From Lineus longissimus (taxonomy: Eukaryota; Nemertea; Pilidiophora; Heteronemertea; Lineidae), in contig NC_088309.1 of NCBI RefSeq assembly GCF_910592395.1, forward strand, positions 19,966,599-20,030,598: a DNA stretch of 64,000 bases. The letters are read 5' to 3'. The position numbers and the translations under genes are program-made. Below the pieces are notes generated by a model. That model had not been told where the DNA came from, did not search any database, and saw nothing but the letters and a program-made list of their open reading frames with translations. Shown in pieces: positions 33,459 to 45,062 of this stretch. Positions within the stretch are counted from its first letter, which is position 1, and every line of letters begins with the position of its first letter.

Positions 33459-36400
33459 ATGCTTCCTGTCGTGGGACCATCAGGTAAGACATTTTGATCT
33501 ACGTTTGACAACTGTATACTTGACCAAGGACAGTAAATCAAATCACCTATGTAGACTCCCGAGTTACTCCACAGGGAAAAGGCCGATACACTGCGCCCGG
33601 AGTGTAGATCTTCATGTGTGTAGAAAGCAACGCTTGGAGTAAGGGACGGGGAAGGGGAACTCGAGGAAGGATTAATCCTCAGGCCTACTCCACGCGGTTG
33701 GAGCGGGGCAACACAATATATATAAAAGATGTATATAAGAAACAGCAGCAGGCGAGGCCTATACCATTGACGCCCTCATCTTGAGCTTATAGCAGTATCC
33801 AAACAGGTGATAAATCAAAATACAAGGTTGGGAATTGCATTCGTGTTTGCCGGGTATCTTCCAGGCGGCTCTATCGACGGCTTGAATTCTCTTCCCTTCT
33901 CGTTTCAGCTGCAACTGCTAAGACGACACTCTCGCCGTTCCAAGAGGAAAAGTTCATATTCTTCTTTGAACATTTTGGTAAGCTTTTAAAGTTTTGCGTT
34001 TAAATATTGTCGCGGACCGATTTCCAGCTTTTTAAATGCCATTATTCCAGACTAAAGATGTTTGTAACTGTAACGCCACATTCGTTATCAAAAGTAAAGC
34101 AAGGCGAAAAACTGACATTTAACTTGAGTTGATACCGAGTATGCAATTTAATCAACTGAATATTGTGCGCTCAGGGTAAAATATCAAAATGGAAATGCCT
34201 GAGCTATATAAATGTGAATGATGTTTTGATCCTACATGTATTTAATCTCAAAAGTGTATCATGTTTATTTCGACACCCATTATTAGAACTCTTGGGTGAA
34301 GTCAATCTGTACATGACATTTTTGTGTCTACTAATGAAAAAATTATATCGTATGCGGACGTGTGATTGATCCATTAATAAAACAAGGTCAATCAATGATA
34401 TGCATGCCCCGGGTGTAGAGCAAACCTCATGACATGAAAATAGTGTAGGCCTTAACTGCATTTCATGTGATATTGATTTTGCCTAGATTAATAAAGCCCA
34501 GCGGCCCGCCAGAGCAGCAGGTTGTGTCTTAACAACATGCATTCTAAAGGCGAACAATAAAATAATAAAATTGTCTGGTCTCCTAGATCCATCCAAGGTA
34601 ATAGGATGCTGTTTCTAGAGGGTATACCATGGGTTCAAATAGGGCACACGGAAATGGGTTCATGGAACGTAGGCCTATTAATAGTGGATGTCTCGAAGCT
34701 GGACTCGATCCTATTACGGAACTTATTTGTCAATATGAATCTGTTCGTACGTCAAGATGAATACTTTATAATGAATGTACTGACACATTCATATTACACT
34801 CATTATCATTCAGACATCAACAAAGATGGTTTCATAGACGATGATGACATCAATGCTTTATTAAAGGTATTGTTGTTTTATTCCTGGTAACTTTCCACTT
34901 TCCAAACATCCAACAAAAATCCGAAAAAATGCTTTCAACCCACCCAGTTATAGATTTCAAGCTGCTATTCGTTGTTGCCAACCAGCCTCGGATGCGGATT
35001 CATATTTTGGCTAGAGCTTGAAATCTAAAGAAATAAGGACTCTTTCAATTCGAAGTGAATGCCAATTCGAAGGGTGAGAGTTTGTTTTTTGCTTTTCCAT
35101 AGAACAGCCTCCCAGGTTTCAAATGGACATTCACTTCAGTTCTAGGAAGTTTTTATTACTTTAGGATTCGAAGATAGCCAAAATAGTGTTACATGATCCT
35201 ATGATGATCAACTCTTAAAGGAATGAGCGGCTTTTCACTTCATTATGATTGTTCTTCTTCTGATTGATCCGTTAAGTATTTTTCCGACCGTGTTTGGTGC
35301 TTTTCCAGTAGTTTCTTGGTTGTACAACACGAACCAATTGCCATTGCTATATGTCTTCAGAAAATTATGGAATACACCCAATGGGCGGAGACAAGCTCAC
35401 TTGCTGGGTTTTGCAAGGAATTCCACGGCACCTTCCTCAAGACCATGATAGAGAAGAAAGGTTCCTTACTGAAACCAGATGGAGAGACACTGGAGGAAGA
35501 GATAGCACGGATAGCCAAACTTTCCAGTGAGTCGCTCTGTAATTCGCTGGTGATAATAACTTTTGCGTGTTATATACTTAAAAAGTTCACTTTCTATATC
35601 TATCTATATTCTGGTATTCATCATTTCACTCAGAGCATATGGCACTGCATGGAAAAGAACTATGGCAGGAAAAAGTTGTCTGTCTTTCTGTTAATAACGC
35701 GTTCGCGATGATGGACATGTACATGTATTGTCCAATGCTGCCAAAGCGGGTATTCCTTCTGTTCAACTGCTGAATTTGTATTAAATCCAACAAAATCTGC
35801 AGAGATTATCCTTTTTCGTGAAATGGACTATAGTGTAGGATTCTATCTTGTTTCAGACAAAATTAGCCAAGAAGAATGGTTAGCCATGTGGGAGCACATG
35901 ATCCGTGGTTGTATGGGCATGCAAGACTTCCCGGTCTGGCTGCAGCTTCTCCCAAAGATCCTTTTCGACATTGTCGATTTCAAAAGTAAGTTCAGGTGGA
36001 AACGTTTAGAAGTCCTTCACAATGCCATCCAACTCAGTCCAAAGGAATTGGCCAACCTTTTCCCTTTTTGTTTGAATGACAAAAAAGTTGGGGTGGGGGG
36101 GTAAACTACCTTGTTGAGTTTTAGTCAAAGGTAAGAATATGGACCAGGAATATGGACACAAACTTATCTTGCTGAATAGAAGATGAACCACCTAATTGGC
36201 AAAAACTACACTCTTTGATTCTGGTGGAAAGAGACGATAGGACCTCCCAAACTTCTTATTCTGACAAATTGATTTCGGTCAAAAGAAGTATGACCCAGGG
36301 ATCCTTCTATGATTAAGCTGAAAGTCGGTTGTCCTTTTTCAGGTGATGCCAAAATTGATGTTGAGGAGCTCGAGGAATTCTACTCTGGCTTTATGGGAAT

Positions 36401-37033
36401 CAAGGATAGGGACACTAAGGAGTTGGCCACATATGCACATGGTCAAATGACAGACGTAGGTTGATATCTAAAGAAGGGTACCATTGTCATAAAGATTCTC
36501 TCAGTGACTCCTTTATTCATCTTAATTGCTCAGAGACAATATAAATACTGGCCTGTGTGGAACACTATTTTCACCTCGAATCTGCATGAAATTTATTTTT
36601 TTCGGAGAGGTTTGGGGGCAATAGCTCCCCTTGATGAACACTCTCCTGTCTACTGAAGAACTGTATTTTAAACATGGATGAGAGGCACCCCTTTCAACCA
36701 CAGTAAAGTGAAGTCATCTAGGCTGATGTATTCATGATTTATAGTTTACATCCTGTTTTCTTCTGGCTTTGGTTCCAGAGAGACACGTACGTCCTTGACA
36801 TTGCAACCTACAACCAGGTGTTCTCAAACTTCATCTTGGCTAAGCATTCCTGCTATGGACCAGGCAGGTTCATCTTTGGGACATTCGACAGTGCCTCCGA
36901 ACACACCAGCATCCGGATCATACCAACCAGAGAAGATGACGATCCAGATACTGGACGCCGCGACTCGGGATCAAACAGACGGTTCAGCAAGACAGCTCAT
37001 CCTGTTGTCTACAAGCGATACTGGAAGAATTAG
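33459..37033 (+). CDS. Calexcitin / sarcoplasmic calcium-binding protein-like EF-hand protein
   Basis: Seven coding exons: 33459-33483, 33909-33977, 34814-34866, 35361-35526, 35857-35985, 36343-36455, 36779-37033; phases join to 269 aa. The protein starts MLPVVGPSAATAKTTLSPFQ, then helix EEKFIFFFEHF and a canonical EF-hand loop DINKDGFIDDDD (~41-52). A second unit is degenerate around NKISQEEWLAMWEHM. A third, DFKSDAKIDVEEL, keeps acidic ligands at loop positions 1, 5, 9 and 12. A fourth around RDTYVLDIATYNQVF has lost its ligands. EEWLAMW and the later NFILA...GPGRFIFGTF place it with calexcitin/SCP proteins, cytosolic Ca2+ sensors or buffers of muscle and neurons in invertebrates. Family members are about 190-200 aa; here a ~45-residue polar C-terminal extension (EDDDPDTGRRDSGSNRRFSK) is added. 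Function as buffer versus sensor is not resolvable. Confidence 0.8.
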
Positions 37034-39047
37034 ATGATAATAGACTATTTCTGTACTGGTGCTTGGATTTAAAAAAAATTCTGTTTGAAGTTCACTAAGT
37101 ACGCCAAGGTGGTTCAATTATAGCCTGGGTCTAGCCTCTATGTGTATTACCAAGTATTCTACACTGTAGTGGCTATAATTGTACTGGCTCTAGAATTGTA
37201 CCACTCTACCTTATATGCAAAGTGAAGAGACAAGATGAGACTAGTGGCTATAATTGTACTGGGGCTACAATTTGATGCTGGATTGACATTTTCTTTTAAA
37301 ATTTATTCAACTCAGAAACATGCAAAATTACAAAGGACACACAGTCATGATTAATGCCTGGCTAGATAAGACTACAGCTATTAGCACAGTTGGCTGATAG
37401 AGCCAACACTACTCAGGGTATATACTCAGGCAGCCGAAGATTTTTAAAAAATGGGCAATACATTAATGACCTACATGTATGCGGCATAATTTTTAGAACA
37501 TGAATTGAAACATCTGACATGTGTTATCTGAGCATTGTATTTACATCGATTAATCAGTGTACAATGTATTTGAATGAATTTAAAATATGCTGCCCACTCT
37601 CTCAGCATCAGCAATGTTTCTTCTTCTTCCATTTACTGGGACACAGTCATCACTGACTACTATGCTCAGGGCCTTCGGCCAAGGAGGGGGAGTCCACACA
37701 AGCTACTCATGTTTCTCTTTCTTGGTGGGGTCTTTAACCTGCCCTAGCATAGACACCAGATACAAGGAACCGCGGTTTTAAGTTTCAGTCAAAGGACAGT
37801 GCAGGGCCAGGAATTGTTGTACCTTATATCCACACCGGTTCATCCAGAATACAAATCCTGGGTTCTCTCCGGGATGGAACCCGGGCCCAGACCATGAGTG
37901 ACAAATGAGATATTAACAAACCTAACTTTTATTAAGCAGTCTATATCACAGGCGAGCTGCTAAATGAGGTAACAACATCATGATTATGACTAACAACATC
38001 AAAAGGCGACTAAGCACGAGCTAGGCATAGCGGGTCCTATAGGCCTTTGGTTGTCTCGGCTCACCGGGTGAAAATATGCAAAGTACAGCTGAACCGGACC
38101 AAGTCTTGAGTCGAGAATCTGGTCCACTGTTGACATTGTCTTGGTCACATCACTGGCTATAATTTTGTACCGAAACCTATATATTTTAACAGCTTTCAGT
38201 GCAACAGATCAGGAATCAGTCCGACTTCAAAATGGATAGAATTTAAAACTGAGGGGCCAGAGTCTATTTCAGAGTAGAGCTCAACCCAAGCACGGCAGTG
38301 CCAAATCAAGGCATCTGAGTAAAGGACTTGGTGATAAAAGGAGCATAAAAGGATGAAGCGGTACTGTAAGACACTAAATAGTCACTTCGAGAACATAAAT
38401 CTGACCCACCTTGCTCCTGCCTAGGCTCTTGTCTCCATTAAAAGGGAGACTACAGGCACGTGCCTGGTAGTCCAAAATTGACTTTTCATATACATTAGAG
38501 CCTCTCTATTAAGGACACCCTTGGGACTGGGAAGTGCTGTCCTTAATAGAGAGGTGTCCTGATTGGAGAGGTCAAACTGAATGGAAACAACCAATTTGGG
38601 ATCAAAACTAGTGTCCTTAATAGAGAGGTTGTCCTTAATAGAGAGGTGTCCGGTAAGGGAGGTTCCACTGTACTTACAACTGAACGAAACGCAGCAGTCC
38701 CCTAACTGTACATATTGGTCAAATGATGGTCATTGATTTGACCATCAAGCTCCTGCCTATAGTCCCCCTTTAATATTGTTTTAAAGCTTGATATATGTAT
38801 TATCTTTGCCAATAGCACAACAACGGATTTCAGCCTACTGCCTCAGATGGGTTAACAAAGGTTAATCTCAAGTAATTAAGTTGTCAAATACATGTACATA
38901 CATGTATCGGCTTTTTAGAAGTAAATGACTAAATCTTGACCACACCCAAAAGGACGTGGTCATTTACTTCAAGCCTATAGTTCCTACCAGGTTCGCATTA
39001 GCATGTTAGCTACTAGGTAACTTCATTGCAAGCACATTCCTTCAACT
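37034..39047. other. Convergent intergenic region with nested repeats
   Basis: Between the 3' ends of the EF-hand gene and CRAT, no gene is visible. A 20-bp motif AGTGGCTATAATTGTACTGG occurs twice (37168 and 37243). A longer inverted pair at 38437 and 38776 encloses interspersed-element copy 2. An imperfect palindrome centred on CACGTG is at 38448-38472. Confidence 0.6.
38494..38672. mobile_element. Short interspersed element with terminal inverted repeats, copy 2
   Basis: Starts ATTAGAGCCTCTCTATTAAG and ends GGAGGTTCCACTGTA, matching copy 1 at 14668-14832. The internal motif TGTCCTTAATAGAGAGGT is repeated about three times, giving the element internal direct and inverted symmetry. Confidence 0.7.
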
Positions 39048-42000
39048 CTATCCCTGGTGATACTCCGATTTTCTTCCGAATAGAAGCAACTGGACATCCC
39101 TTAAGCTTGTCTCAATAACATCCGCGAACTTTTTAGCACTTGTAATGTCATTGTCTTTAAAGGCACTAACAGTGAAGATGACCTGGTCACTCATGATGTT
39201 GTAACACATGCCATAGCCATCTTGTTCTGAAGGACCAAAGTACACATTCCCTCCATGTTTACTTGGAACCTGAAAAAAAAGAAAGCATGCAAGCTGAGAG
39301 TTGACTGTATATCGAACTCCACAACCTTGGGGACGACAGGCTGTGATGACTACTTGAAAATCTTTTTTTCTTCTCTAAACCAATTTGATGGGCAATGGAA
39401 AAGAACTGGTGTAGACCTTGATGACGAACATCTCATCGTAAAGGAATAATAACAGAAGTGAAACTTTCATACTGCAAATTGACAGCGCTGTGACATCTTT
39501 GATGATATAGTATTAATAAATTGGTCGTTCCGAGTAACTGAACTAACAACTCGACCAACTAATGCCTTATGTGCATACCTGGCTGGTGCTAATTCGAAAC
39601 CTCATGGCCTCCTTATACGATGGATCATTGTACACCTCGGGCACTTCCCGTCCACTTTCAATGGCGGCAATCTTCATTCCAAAGAGAAGTCGGTCAATAC
39701 CCTCGCCAGCCATTGCCTGCAATTTTAAACGTAGTCAAGACTTACCATCTAAAACATTCAAGTCTCTCTGTTGTGATAGGATACAGTGCCAAGAAAATCA
39801 AAACCGACCAGTATTCATGAACAATTCAAGTACAATTTTACTCTTTTGAACAAGTAGACCTTTCAAGCGTCCAATACACCTTCTATAACGTGAAACCAAT
39901 TATTTCCCATTTTCTGAGGACGTTTGTTTTCATCAAACTAAGAAGGGTTTATATACCCATTATTACTCCCGAATAGCAAACCTACCTCTTTACTGAGAGA
40001 AGAATGCTTCTCCACTGCTTTCGTCAGCAGGTCTATCTTCTCCTGTTTTTTACATGTCTTACTCTCCATGCCTTTGCTGAATTCTAAAGCCTCGGTCGTG
40101 CAGGAACGTACTGTTTCTGTCCTACCATATCTGAACTTTTTCGTGGAGCCAGTCTCGTAAGTGGAAACAGGATGGCCGTGTAATCTGGAAGCAGATGCCA
40201 AAACGATTGGTCAAGGACAGCACTGTGCAAATTGGACGCAACACAAGCTTTCCCCAAGCAGGTTGACTTGGACCCCTCCATACTGCAAGACAGCTCCACT
40301 GCCTGCAGCAATGAGCTCATGACAAGGCCAGGTGGTAGAGGACAAGTGCCTAGGACTAATTGCAGCTGGGGGATGTCACTTAACTACAATATAGTAATTT
40401 TAATTGGAAATAAATCATACACAGATTCTATTGAAAACACTCTTACCTGTAGTAAGCCCACTGTAAGCACACTTGCAGATAAGCATCTGGACTCATTCGG
40501 TAGTGCTTGATGAAATTCTTCCCATACCATGTGAAAAGTCTTGGTGCCAACTCAATGTTATCCACAAGACTGAAAATTAAACGAATTGAATAAGTGCAGG
40601 AATATCTTTCAGAGGATTTCCCTTTTTTGTTCAGACTGGCAAGTTAATTTGATGACTTGGCAAGAGGATACCGTATCACCAACAATCCGGGGGAAAGGTC
40701 CTAAACAACAACTAAAATCGGAATTTTTGGAGAACACCTATATTTCAAGCATTAACAAAGGCGATGAAACGATCAGGACACATTTACCTATCAAGCTGTT
40801 TCCTCGCAACTTCAATATCATCAAGGAGGTCATTTGTCAGGTTGAACTCTAGCTTCTGAGGCGGGCCGGTCTTTGCAACTGGTAAAGATTTTGTCGTGAC
40901 TCTCTTGGCCCTGAAAAAAACAAGAAATCAAGATACAGAGTGGATAATAAAAGTTTAAGGTAGCCAGTTTTCACAATTTGAACCTATGTTTTTCATTTAA
41001 AGCGAGAATCTACAGGCAGTAGTCAGGTGGTCAGATTAAGTCACATTTAGTAGCCGATAGTGGTCTCTTCCACTTGTACAACGACAGGGAATACATGTAA
41101 TGCTGAACCAAACACCTAACTGCGCATACATGTATGGCTACGTCCTGAAGATGACCAATTTGACCACCTATCCCAAGATCTCCGCCCACCCCCTTTTTAA
41201 AAGTACTTACATGTGGTCGAGTGCATGGTCAAAAACATCACTCTGAGCAACAGCCTCAGCCAAAAGGTGTTCCAAATTCGCTCCAAGTCCTCCATCGGTA
41301 GTCACAATAGCCTGGAACGCAAGAACGAAACATCTTGATTTGAAGAATCATGCAACTGTTGCACACTGTTTTTGTCTCTTACCCATGAAGTGTCTGAACA
41401 GTACTGTACTGCATTCTCCAGTAAGCTTGGTGCCCAAAGGTCATTAGGTAGTGATCTGTACTTTTTATGATGATTTGACAAAAACACTGGCATATTAAGA
41501 TTTCCGACCATGTTAATTTCAATACGCCAAAAAGGCACAAACCTGCATAGTCTTATCAAACCATCTATTGCCAGAGTTGAGCTGGCTTCCAGATCCATGC
41601 ATCGAGTTGGCTGCAGCTCCAGTTTTGTCATCAGGGAAATTGTGGAACGAAGGCTGGTCAAGGCAAACGACAAGCAAGCTCTTCTGAATACGCTCTAATA
41701 TGGCACTGTTCGTGGAGTCTGAAGAAGACGAATATTCTATATTCTATTTTACATATGAAAGAACCAGAGACTTTGATTGGTGATCAATGACACCCAATTA
41801 AACCTAGGCAGAAGTGTTGGGAACTGTAAATGCCTAGTGTGCAATAACTAATGCAGGTAATGAGATCTAACAAACTGGGAAAAAAAAGATATATGTTGCA
41901 GAGATTTTCGTAAATATCTGACAATTTTTTGGGAGTTATTCAAAATCAAAAGTGTCTGATCTTTTTTGTATCACCCTATAAATGCCATGCAAAGTATGTG

Positions 42001-44376
42001 TATTTTAGACACAGTAGGCCTCGATGTATGCTTCCTTGATCTCTCATGGTCTACAACACAACAGAGCAGGAATGGTATTCTTCTTACGAAATATTAGACC
42101 TCCATATTCACGAACCTTTTATCAATTTCTTGTAAACTTTTGCCCATGACGTCCTGTCCATGGCTGTCAAGACACCAACTGGCGGTCCTGGCGACGGAGA
42201 CATGTCGATTGCCTGGCCAATCTTCTCTTGTAACTGGGTCAGGTTTAGTTGTTTGCCACTCTCATCGTATAAGTCAATGCAAAAGAACTGGAAAAACAGG
42301 GAAATATGTTAGCGATTCTTACCCAGTAAGGGAGACTGATGACAAGGGAGACACAAGAATTTCAAATGGGAGTCAGAATGGAAATATTTTCAGAGAACTC
42401 TTTCGTTCATCCTTGGCTTTTGGTCAGAAATATTTAAAGGTTCAAAAGAACACGGCCAGACTCCACCCTAATTCTGACTAGTTCACTTTGAGCAGCCTCA
42501 TCACAGCCTTGTGGTTAACACTGCTGGCTACTACATGTATACACAATTGTTGAGATACTTAATAACTCACCTGGTTGTTGTGCATTGCAACGACATAACC
42601 TGCCCGCCCCTCGGGTTTTTCCGGGTCATGGACATAACTGCCATCCTCTTCTTCACCGGGGATGCGGCATGAATTCATCACAATGTAGGGCTGTTTCATA
42701 CAAAGAGGATCCTTGCCGTATTTTTGAACAGGAATGGTACCACTGGAAGAGAGGATGGAGCAACCAGATCTTAAATTTTTTGTCCACATTGTTTGGGGCT
42801 CTGGAGCGCGAACTACTGGTTGGATTTCTTTGAAGTTTGGTTTTATCAATCTTTATCTTAGGTTAAACCAAACAGGATATCCGTGGTTCAGCATTGCTCA
42901 TATTTGGTTTCTGGATATTTCTCATTCAGACTAGGCACACGAGTTCATGGAGACAAAACAGCACCTCATCGACTTCAATGAAAGGATATTAGGGCCATAC
43001 CTGTCCACCATTTTCTTGTAATCAAGAATCCCTAGTAGGAGTTTGGCTGCAAATCTGATCTGGCCATTCCTCCCGTTGAACTCCTGTTTTGAGTAGAACA
43101 GCCCAGGGTTGATATGGACAACCAAGCTGTCACGCCACCTCTGATAGCCATATCGTGACCACCATTCATCAACCTAAGGAATACAACATCAAAGTATCAG
43201 TCATCAGAAAATAAGGAAATTTTCATAGAACATCTTATACGTGTAAATCATCAAATTTTCACATGCAAATATTTTGATAATTGCTGTGAATTGCCAAATA
43301 TAACTTATAACAAAAATAACCTATATTGCAAATACACAAAAAAATCACGGTAAGCAAGTTCCATTTTCTTTTATGACACTTTTTAACTTTTGAAGACTGC
43401 TTACCCAATTTGCTTCTGATTTAGCCCTTTCGCAAAGAATCCTATGCAGTGCTTCTCCCTCACCATTTGTCTTGCCAAATTCTTTAACAATTTGAGATGT
43501 CTTGGCAAAGTCCTCATCAGAGATGATCGGTTTCAAGACACTGAGGTATTTCTCAAGAGATTGCTGGAGTGGTGCAACAGGGAGTGATGGAAGATCTTGT
43601 TTGGCCTTCAAGCTGTAACACCGGATGCTGGATTGTCTGTGGCAAATGGCACTATAATTGCCTACCACAGATAATAAACCTTTGGAAAACTTGACCTGAA
43701 AAGTTATAGATTTGATGATAGGTTTAAGAGTTGTTGAAAACTATTAATCTCTCACCCAAGAACCAATACCATGAGGAACAGGACAATTGGTCCAAAGAAC
43801 CCACATTAGATCAATCAATAAGTGCGGCTTCACTATAAGAATCCACTCACAAAAGATTGACCAATACGCAATAGTCAGCTTGCCTAAGAACTCCCTCTCA
43901 CTGGCACAAGATCAATCAATGAGTGGCCTGCCCGTCATCCTCTTGCAAACAGGGCCTACAACACGACTTCTCCTTACGCATGTTTCGAAGTATGTATCAA
44001 GTAAATGGCCCGATATTGTCAGGATGCCTGCCCATGAACCCCAAACTAACCTAATCAATTAAGTGGCTTGCCAAAAAACCTGTACCTAGCTTAATATCAA
44101 AATAAAGTGCCTTTCCCAAGAACTCACAGTCACACTTAGCTAAACAATTCTAATAATGAAGGCTCAGTCAGTATCCCACTGGGACTGGCACAAACCAAAA
44201 ACCATATTATTAATTATATAGGCCCTAAGCTAAAGATGATACATAGGCCTATTAGCCCAGGCCAGGCCAAGAGCCTATTTACTCTCCCGGGACTCCCATT
44301 ACATTCCCAACAACAAACAACCAACCAATGACTTTGCCTACATCTTCACCTTTATAATCCCACTACTGATAAACAT
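39048..44376 (-). CDS. CRAT: Carnitine O-acetyltransferase
   Basis: Twelve coding exons on the minus strand: 44350-44376, 43405-43695, 43001-43173, 42571-42742, 42116-42287, 41543-41718, 41211-41311, 40788-40910, 40447-40569, 39986-40184, 39579-39716, 39048-39269. Phases join to 638 aa (family ~626). It reversibly transfers acetyl groups between CoA and carnitine. Seen: QDLPSLPVAPLQQSLEKYL (family start), WWSRYGYQRWRDSL, RFAAKLLLGILDYK, YVVAMHNNQ, the SGNRWFDKTMQ block, catalytic H352 in GANLEHLLAEA, carnitine/CoA motifs STYETGSTKKFRYGRTETVR and RISTSQVPSKHGG, and FGPSEQDGYGMCYN. The first ~45 residues are basic and free of acidic residues, as in a mitochondrial presequence. The C-terminus ends HQG, so there is no PTS1-type peroxisomal signal. 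The 9-codon first exon (ATG at 44376) is inferred from a GTGAAG donor and matching phase, and is the least certain part. Confidence 0.94.
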
Positions 44377-45062
44377 GTGTAAATCAAGCGGCCAAGATAT
44401 CGAGAACTACGTCTTTGGCTTTGACCAGGCATCAAAAGAAGAAATCCCCAAATATATTTACATCTTTCAAAAGACCCTTCAATCCGAGCTGTAGGAAATG
44501 CATACTGCTGCTGCATCAATGACATTCGTCCGACAAATATCGGCAAAATATCACGATCACTCTGCAAAATCTCAAATCCACAAACCGAAGTTATTTTTCG
44601 TAGGCGTGATAAGCGACGTCGACAAGCACTGATATCCAGGGGATGCAACCACCAGGCGACGTTGATCCATTTACAGTATTCATCAAAAATAACCTCGCCG
44701 GGATAAATGTTTCGCTTAGGCCGGACCCCTGGGCCTGATTTCCTTAGGATGGGGAATAGTGGTTGTTGGGGGGGGGGGGGGGGGGGATTGTCATACTCTG
44801 GTCAGAATGCTTATCGATTGTCATTTCTTTTCTAGAACACAAAAAATGTGTGGCAATCTAGGAACATTAAGCTATAACGAGGTCAAATACTTGCGTTCGG
44901 CCTATTTTCAGTTTTCACATAATAATAGGCCTCTACAATACATAAATACAATGGTGATATCCAGAATAAACCGTGCATCGGGCGCAGTTTGATTTTCTTC
45001 AGGTGAAATTTTGCCACGATTCCTTTTTGACGCAATCGGTCCACTCCGGAGAAACCGAGAAC
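44377..45062. promoter_or_regulatory. Divergent CRAT/STRA6 intergenic region with a 19-G tract
   Basis: The two start codons are 686 bp apart in opposite orientation. A run of 19 guanines lies at 44768-44786 on the plus strand. A GC-richer segment occupies about 44570-44730. A shared promoter is likely; exact transcription starts are not visible. Confidence 0.5.

Noticed and set aside
39938-40510. Overlapping open frames on both strands in the CRAT region
   Set aside because: They are extensions of the CRAT exons 39986-40184 and 40447-40569 into the intron, or antisense shadows of them.
44352-44648. Minus-strand frame with several Met and Arg residues, considered as the CRAT first exon
   Set aside because: It begins with TTG, and its possible donor near 44458 has the wrong phase; a 27-nt exon with ATG at 44376 fits phase and donor better.
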